A DNA stretch of 27,046 nucleotides from NCBI GenBank assembly GCA_009731375.1, contig BJOX01000082.1:259824-286869 (forward strand), written 5' to 3'. The first letter of the stretch is position 1, and each line of letters begins with the position of its first letter. The translations under genes and the position numbers were made by a program. The notes below the pieces were generated by a model, which was not told the DNA's origin, made no database searches, and worked only from the letters and a program-made list of their open reading frames with translations. Shown one piece after another: positions 21,111 to 27,046 of this stretch. Source of the stretch: Paulinella micropora. Taxonomy: Eukaryota; Cercozoa; Imbricatea; Euglyphida.

Positions 21111-21130
<20 letters not shown>
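20651..21130 (+). repeat. ACCT and GA arrays with a duplicated satellite-like tag
   Basis: (ACCT)n with AGCT variants at 20682-20730 is followed by GA/GGGA to about 20803. TACATCAGAATATGAAAGCA then GGTGCCT appears at about 20890-20917 and again at about 21056-21083 (AACATG variant), 166 bases apart. Each copy is followed by (ACCT)n and (GA)n. The tag resembles the AGAACATGATGTTACAGC half of the satellite, so these are probably satellite units invaded by microsatellite. Confidence 0.8.
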
Positions 21131-21806
<676 letters not shown>

Positions 21807-22115
21807 GAGATGTCGCAAAGGATGAGATATCGACTAATGTCAGAAAAAAGGAGCTTCTGATTTCGTCAACCAAGGAAGTCTGTAAAGTATTGACCCGATG
21901 CCCAGCTAAGCCGTGATGTTTGCACGGAAGGGACTGATACAGGCAATACCAAAGCTTCCTAGTACCAGGCGGGGCCAGGGCTCGTTCCATAAAGCGCCCC
22001 TTGCAGAACGAGCTCCCACCTCCATTACAGAGGGCCCAGTAAGCAGATGGAGTTTCGAGACTGTTCGACAGTCTAGTATAAACCGACAGAGCACTGTGGG
22101 TTTTATTCCGGGCTC

Positions 22116-22117
<2 letters not shown>
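21807..22117 (-). mobile_element. GATA-flanked retroposon-like element, copy D (complete, longest)
   Basis: About 311 bases with GATA touching both ends. It has an extra left edge, GAGATGTCGCAAAGGAT, before the shared GAGATATCGACTAATGTC. On the minus strand the element therefore ends with CGATATCTCATC, CTTTG, CGACATCTCATC and then (TATC)n: a repeated tail motif that shades into the microsatellite. Stems: GCTCGTTC/GAACGAGC (21980-21987 with 22006-22013) and AGACTGT-TCG-ACAGTCT (22058-22074). Relative to copy B it lacks a GGGT after GTCTGT and has CTCAAG added at the right end. On the minus strand one frame is open through the whole element, but it has no recognised domain and I treat it as chance. 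Confidence 0.8.
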
Positions 22118-22166
<49 letters not shown>

Positions 22167-22186
22167 GTAGATGGATAGATGGATAA

Positions 22187-22246
<60 letters not shown>

Positions 22247-22295
22247 AGATACTTTGTTTTACGAGTTGCATGTGTTGTTGGAATGCTATGTGTGC

Positions 22296-22382
<87 letters not shown>

Positions 22383-22430
22383 GGATAGATAGATAGATGG
22401 ATCGATCGATCTATCGATCGATCGATCGAC

Positions 22431-22496
<66 letters not shown>

Positions 22497-22514
22497 GTAG
22501 GTAGTTAGGTAGGC

Positions 22515-22572
<58 letters not shown>

Positions 22573-22586
22573 ATAGATAGACAGAC

Positions 22587-22629
<43 letters not shown>

Positions 22630-22634
22630 CAGAC

Positions 22635-22685
<51 letters not shown>

Positions 22686-22716
22686 CAGATAGACAGATAG
22701 ACAGATAGATAGATAC

Positions 22717-22798
<82 letters not shown>

Positions 22799-22827
22799 GA
22801 ATGGATGGATGGATAGACGGATAGATT

Positions 22828-22874
<47 letters not shown>

Positions 22875-22915
22875 TACTCACCTCTGTATCAAGGGTTGCG
22901 GCTAAGGCAATAGAT

Positions 22916-22972
<57 letters not shown>

Positions 22973-23003
22973 GAGATAGATAGAGAGATAGATAGAGAGA
23001 TAA

Positions 23004-23068
<65 letters not shown>

Positions 23069-23087
23069 GAGATAGAGAGATAGGTAG
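22118..23087 (+). repeat. GATA array with unique interruption and a tag G copy
   Basis: (GATA)n with GACA, GATG and GGTA variants. A unique 50-base piece at about 22245-22297 contains TTTTACGAGTTGCATGTG. A palindromic GATCGATC run lies at 22399-22430. A tag G copy (CACCTCTGTATCAAGGGTTG) lies at 22874-22911, and GAGATA units occur near 22970-23000 and 23066-23080. Confidence 0.92.
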
Positions 23088-23260
23088 CTAACCTCTTTAT
23101 CGAGCGTTGCTGCTAAGGCAGTAGATGCTCCTGGAATAAGCTGTATGTATGTATGTATGTATGTATGTATGTATGTATAAGGCTGTAGATGCCCCTGGAA
23201 TAAGAAGTATGTAAGTATGTATGTCTGTATGTATGTATGTATGTATGTATGTATGTATGT
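23088..23260 (+). repeat. Tag G array: CAGTAGATGCCCCTGGAATA tags in TATG repeat
   Basis: At 23088-23143 the tag seen at 21665 and 22874 is joined to GTAGATGCTCCTGGAATAAG. The second half then repeats alone near 23180 (AAGGCTGTAGATGCCCCTGG), followed by (TATG)n. Further copies lie in the 380-bp units that follow. Tag, microsatellite, tag spacing is about 80-120 bases. Confidence 0.82.
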
Positions 23261-23419
23261 ATAAGGCAGTAGATGCCCCTGAAATAAGCTGTATGTATGT
23301 ATGTATGTATGTATGTATGTATGTATGTACGTATGTATGTACGTATGTATGTATGTATGTATGTATGTATGTATGTGTATGTACAACGCAGTAGATGCCT
23401 TTGGAATAATCTGAATACA

Positions 23420-23450
<31 letters not shown>

Positions 23451-23505
23451 CATGCATGATTGTTGTATGTATGTATGCATGTACATATCTATGTATGTAT
23501 GTATG

Positions 23506-23536
<31 letters not shown>

Positions 23537-23558
23537 GTGTGTATGTATCCATCCTTCT

Positions 23559-23601
<43 letters not shown>

Positions 23602-23796
23602 CCTACCTACCTACCTACCCACCCACCCACCCCTGGTATGTATAAGGCAGTAGATGCCCCTGGAATAAGCTGTATGTATGTATGTATGTATGTATGTATG
23701 TATGTATGTATGTATGTATGTACGTATGTATGTATGTATGTATGTATGTATGTGTATGTACAACGCAGTAGATGCCTTTGGAATAATCTGAATACA

Positions 23797-23829
<33 letters not shown>

Positions 23830-23886
23830 TGCATGCATGATTGTTGTATGTATGTATGCATGTACATATCTATGTATGCACGTATG

Positions 23887-23917
<31 letters not shown>

Positions 23918-24010
23918 GTGTGTATGTATCCATCCTTCTTTATCTATCTATCTAGCTATCTATCTACCTACCTACCTACCTACCTACCTACCTACCTACC
24001 CACCCACCCT
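23261..24010 (+). repeat. 380-bp compound unit duplicated in tandem
   Basis: Landmarks recur about 380 bases apart: ATAAGGCAGTAGATGCCCCT at 23261 and 23642, CAACGCAGTAGATGCCTTTG at 23384 and 23761, GCATGCATGATTGTTGTATG near 23450 and 23830, and ATCCTTCTTTATC at 23551 and 23932. Each unit runs tag G, (TATG)n, tag G variant, (TATG)n, a GCATGCATGATT piece, (TATG)n, (TATC)n, (TACC)n, (CACC)n. The first ends CACCCCTGG and the second runs on into CCCTA pentamers. Confidence 0.88.
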
Positions 24011-24125
24011 ACCCACCCTACCCTACCCTACCCTACCCTACCCTACCCTACCCTACCCTACCCTGCCCTGCCCTGCCCTGCCCTGCCCTGCCCTGCCCTG
24101 CCCTACCCTACCCTACCCTACCCTA
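24008..24125 (-). repeat. CCCTA / CCCTG pentamer array
   Basis: (ACCCT)n pentamers, then about eight CCCTG pentamers, then CCCTA again up to the gap. On the other strand this reads TAGGG and CAGGG, one base short of the telomere hexamer. Confidence 0.92.
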
Positions 24126-25084
24126 NNNNNNNNNNNNNNNNNNNNNNNNNNNNNNNNNNNNNNNNNNNNNNNNNNNNNNNNNNNNNNNNNNNNNNNNNNN
24201 NNNNNNNNNNNNNNNNNNNNNNNNNNNNNNNNNNNNNNNNNNNNNNNNNNNNNNNNNNNNNNNNNNNNNNNNNNNNNNNNNNNNNNNNNNNNNNNNNNNN
24301 NNNNNNNNNNNNNNNNNNNNNNNNNNNNNNNNNNNNNNNNNNNNNNNNNNNNNNNNNNNNNNNNNNNNNNNNNNNNNNNNNNNNNNNNNNNNNNNNNNNN
24401 NNNNNNNNNNNNNNNNNNNNNNNNNNNNNNNNNNNNNNNNNNNNNNNNNNNNNNNNNNNNNNNNNNNNNNNNNNNNNNNNNNNNNNNNNNNNNNNNNNNN
24501 NNNNNNNNNNNNNNNNNNNNNNNNNNNNNNNNNNNNNNNNNNNNNNNNNNNNNNNNNNNNNNNNNNNNNNNNNNNNNNNNNNNNNNNNNNNNNNNNNNNN
24601 NNNNNNNNNNNNNNNNNNNNNNNNNNNNNNNNNNNNNNNNNNNNNNNNNNNNNNNNNNNNNNNNNNNNNNNNNNNNNNNNNNNNNNNNNNNNNNNNNNNN
24701 NNNNNNNNNNNNNNNNNNNNNNNNNNNNNNNNNNNNNNNNNNNNNNNNNNNNNNNNNNNNNNNNNNNNNNNNNNNNNNNNNNNNNNNNNNNNNNNNNNNN
24801 NNNNNNNNNNNNNNNNNNNNNNNNNNNNNNNNNNNNNNNNNNNNNNNNNNNNNNNNNNNNNNNNNNNNNNNNNNNNNNNNNNNNNNNNNNNNNNNNNNNN
24901 NNNNNNNNNNNNNNNNNNNNNNNNNNNNNNNNNNNNNNNNNNNNNNNNNNNNNNNNNNNNNNNNNNNNNNNNNNNNNNNNNNNNNNNNNNNNNNNNNNNN
25001 NNNNNNNNNNNNNNNNNNNNNNNNNNNNNNNNNNNNNNNNNNNNNNNNNNNNNNNNNNNNNNNNNNNNNNNNNNNNNNNNNNNN
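24126..25084. other. Assembly gap, 959 N
   Basis: Separates CCCTA pentamers from AACCT pentamers; the content is probably more of the same. Confidence 0.99.
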
Positions 25085-25345
25085 AAACCTAACCTAACCT
25101 AACCTAACCTAACCTAACCTAACCTAACCTAACCTAACCTAACCTAACCTACCTACCTACCTACCTACCTACCTATCTATCTATCTATCTATCTACTTTC
25201 TACCTTACCTACCTACCTACCTACCTACCTGCCTATCTTTCTATACCTACCTACCTACCTACCTACCTACCTACCTATCTTTATACCTACCTACCTTCCT
25301 ACCTACCTACCTATCTACCTACTTTTCTAGTTACCTTTCTTTGTT
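25085..25345 (-). repeat. AACCT pentamers decaying into ACCT tetramers
   Basis: About thirteen AACCT units (TTAGG on the other strand) at 25086-25150 are followed by (ACCT)n with TATC, TTTC and TTAT interruptions to about 25335. TTAGG is the arthropod-type telomere motif, but a short array grading into ACCT is better read as local microsatellite drift. Confidence 0.9.
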
Positions 25346-25350
25346 TTGCT

Positions 25351-25557
25351 GTCCCACAAATGAAAGTTTAGCCCAAATTTCCCCGTATTTACGGTTGACC
25401 GAAAGCTGAGGTGGCCGAAATTTTTCACCCGACCTTACATATTCTAACATACGATGTGACCATTCGGATGTTAGGACCGGAGAAAAATTTCGGCCACCTC
25501 ACCTTTCGCCCAATCGTAAATACGGGGAATTTCGGGCTAAAATTTTATTTGTGGACA
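25351..25557. mobile_element. Second foldback family, main hairpin
   Basis: The left arm, about 25351-25445, begins GTCCCACAAATGAAAGTTTA. The right arm, about 25466-25557, ends AAATTTTATTTGTGGAC. They are inverted copies with most positions matching, including CCCCGTATTTACG and GAGGTGGCCGAAATTTTTC. The loop holds CATACGATGTGACCATTC. No transposase and no open frame of note. It differs in sequence from the foldback at 4059. Confidence 0.8.
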
Positions 25558-25868
25558 ACAAATCTACCGTAATTAAGGGCAGGTGGAAATTCTTCACAAC
25601 TTTCGAAGAACAAATGTACCGTTATTACGGAATAATTTGCTCTGGCCGAAAATTTTCACTATTCCTTAGATATTCTAACGTACCATGTGACGATTCTGTA
25701 TGTAAAGCAAAAGGAATGTAGCGTAATTACCGGCTAGCCGAAATTCTTCACAACTTTGAACAACAAATGTATCGTTATTACGGGATAATTTGCTCTGGCC
25801 GAAATTTTTTCACTTTTCTTTAACATCAGAATGGTCACATAGTACGTTAGAATATTGTAATATTATAT
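25558..25868. repeat. Tandem and inverted derivatives of the second foldback family
   Basis: Two direct copies about 154 bases apart start GAAATTCTTCACAACTTT at 25586 and 25740, and each contains ATTACGGNATAATTTGCTC and CTGGCCGAAA. ATTCTAACGTACCATGTGAC (25672) matches the loop of the hairpin at 25441. It recurs inverted at 25828-25853 as AGAATGGTCACATAGTACG. The whole region 25351-25868 therefore looks like a nested, rearranged element cluster. Confidence 0.75.
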
Positions 25869-25874
25869 CATGTT

Positions 25875-25948
25875 ATCTCTCTCTCTCTCTCTCTCCCTCT
25901 CTTTCTCTTTCTCTCTCCCTCTCTTTCTCTCTCTCTCTCCCCCTCTCT

Positions 25949-25989
<41 letters not shown>

Positions 25990-26002
25990 GCACACACAAC
26001 CC
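25875..26002. repeat. Polypyrimidine CT tract followed by CA
   Basis: (CT)n with CCCT and CTTT variants to about 25970, then (CA)n to about 25999. Confidence 0.95.
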
Positions 26003-26092
26003 CTTATGTCATGTTATGTCATCTTATGTCATCTTATGTCATATTGTGTCATATCGTGTTATGTTACGTCATGTCATGCCATGTCATGTCAT
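26003..26092 (+). repeat. Decamer repeat TTATGTCATC
   Basis: About nine degenerate ten-base units, TTATGTCATC or close variants, the last shortening to the pentamer ATGTC/ATGCC. Each clean unit contains an ATGTCAT core. Confidence 0.85.
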
Positions 26093-26165
26093 TGTGTGCG
26101 TGTGTGTGTACGTGTTTGTGTATGTATGTATGTATGTATGGTATGTATGTTGGTATGTATGTATG

Positions 26166-26199
<34 letters not shown>

Positions 26200-26343
26200 T
26201 GTGTGTATGTATGTATGTATGTATGTATGTATGTGTATACCGCTATGTATGTATGTATGTATGTATGTATGTATGTATGCATGTATGTATGTATGTATGT
26301 ATGTATGTATGTATGCATGTATGTATGTATGTATGTATGTATA
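26093..26343 (+). repeat. TG run and TATG array
   Basis: A TGTGTGCG stretch and then (TATG)n, with a single ATACCGCT interruption near 26236 and occasional CATG. Cysteine/tyrosine/methionine-rich open frames are repeat translations. Confidence 0.95.
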
Positions 26344-26463
26344 CCGATATCGCTTGCGTTAAGTCCTTCTTGCAAATGTAGCGATATAGCTTACGTAGGA
26401 AGTATAGAATGGAAAACTAAACACAACAAACAACACAACCATCGTATGTTATGCGGCTAAGCC
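26344..26463. other. Unique segment ending in a foldback-like terminus
   Basis: About 120 bases with two partly similar pieces, CGATATCGCTTGCGTTAAG near 26345 and CGATATAGCTTACGTAGG near 26382. It ends at 26445-26463 with TATGTTATGCGGCTAAGCC, nearly the terminal string of the foldback arm at 4064-4084 (TATATTATGCGGCTAGCC). Confidence 0.5.
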
Positions 26464-27046
26464 AGAAGGAGAAGGAGAAGGAGAAGAAGGAGAAGGAGAA
26501 GGAGAAGGAGATGGAGAAGGAGAAGGAGAAGGAGAAAGAGAAGAAGGAGAAGCAGAAGGAGAAGGAGAAGGAGAAGAAGAAGGAGAAGACGAAGAAGAAG
26601 AAGAAGAAGAAGAAGAAGAAGAAGAAGAAGAAGAAGAAGAAGAAGAAGAAGAAGAGAAGAGGAAGAAGAAGAAGAAGGAGGAGGAGAAGGAGGAGGAGGA
26701 GGAGAAGGAGAAGAAGAAGAAGAAGAAGAAGAAGAAGAAGAAGAAGAAGAAGGGGAGGAGGAGGAGGAGGAGGAGGGAAGAAGAAGAAGAAGAAGAAGAA
26801 GAAGAAGAAGAAGAAGAAGAAGAAGAAGAAGAAGAAGAAGAAGAAGAAGAAGGAGAAGAAGAAGGAGGAGGATGAGGAGGAGGAGGAGGAGGAGGAGAAG
26901 GAGAAGAACAAGAAGAACAAGAAGAAGAAGAAGAAGAAGAAGAAGAAGAAGAAGAAGAAGAAGAAGAAGAAGAAGAAGAAGAAGAAGAAGAAGAAGAAGA
27001 AGAAGAAGAAGAAGAAGAAGAGGAGGAGGAGGAGGAGGAGGAGGAG
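26464..27046 (+). repeat. Polypurine GAA/GGA/GAAGGA tract, runs off the window
   Basis: About 580 bases almost free of pyrimidines on this strand, made of GAAGGA at the left and long (GAA)n and (GGA)n blocks. Such homopurine-homopyrimidine mirror tracts can form triplex DNA. The phenylalanine/leucine open frame on the minus strand is not a gene. Confidence 0.95.

Noticed and set aside
25085-25150. Arthropod telomere (TTAGG)n
   Set aside because: Only about thirteen units, internal, and grading into ACCT. The long hexamer block in the same window is TTAGGG.

Overview
This window is non-coding eukaryotic DNA built almost entirely from simple and low-complexity repeats. I find no protein-coding gene, rRNA or functional tRNA that I can defend. 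Every long open frame is a translation of a microsatellite: GATA/TATC gives YLSI, CATC gives IHPS, CATA gives HTYI, trinucleotides give poly-N, poly-I or poly-L. The telomere-type hexamer is TTAGGG, which fits a metazoan outside the nematodes and most arthropods. With the very long GATA arrays, several short foldback elements and a tRNA-headed SINE, a marine invertebrate (perhaps a mollusc or another lophotrochozoan) is my guess. No marker gene confirms it. Ten runs of N and several duplications beside them show a draft assembly.

Layout. 1-900: CATA array carrying seven copies of a ~36-bp tag (tag A). 900-3150: TATC/CATC arrays, then seven copies of a ~49-bp tag (tag B) whose strand flips at two palindromic centres. 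3350-3790: 58-bp minisatellite. 4059-4790: GC-rich foldback element, plus half of a second copy. 4790-5720: a duplicated block split by microsatellites, then AT-rich sequence. 5720-6085: GATA/GATG. 6085-7583: TTAGGG block, spacer, CCCTAA block, in the orientation of two fused chromosome ends. 7672-13082: GATA/GATG/GGTA arrays with three copies of a ~295-bp retroposon-like element. 13118-13403: compound CATA/CA/TA palindrome. 13491-13865: TATC with tag C. 13970-16420: trinucleotide arrays enclosing a unique segment and the SINE. 16420-17540: poly-C tracts, an 87-bp repeat, a gap and a unique segment. 17540-18655: AAT, TG, GA and GATA arrays. 18656-20470: diverged satellite with a ~176-bp dimeric unit, interrupted by a 213-bp palindrome. 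20650-23080: ACCT, GA and GATA arrays with a fourth retroposon copy. 23085-24010: tag G array and a 380-bp tandem duplication. 24010-25150: telomere-like pentamers around a 959-bp gap. 25351-25868: second foldback family. 25870-27046: CT/CA, a decamer repeat, TATG, and a polypurine GAA/GGA tract that runs off the end.

There is no gene circuit to describe. The recurring theme is structural. Short complex tags sit at near-regular intervals inside tetranucleotide arrays, and the arrays switch strand at palindromes. Mobile elements have GATA or ATT microsatellite directly at their ends. This suggests that element tails seed microsatellites, that tag-plus-microsatellite units then amplify, and that inversion or foldback events turn some of them round.
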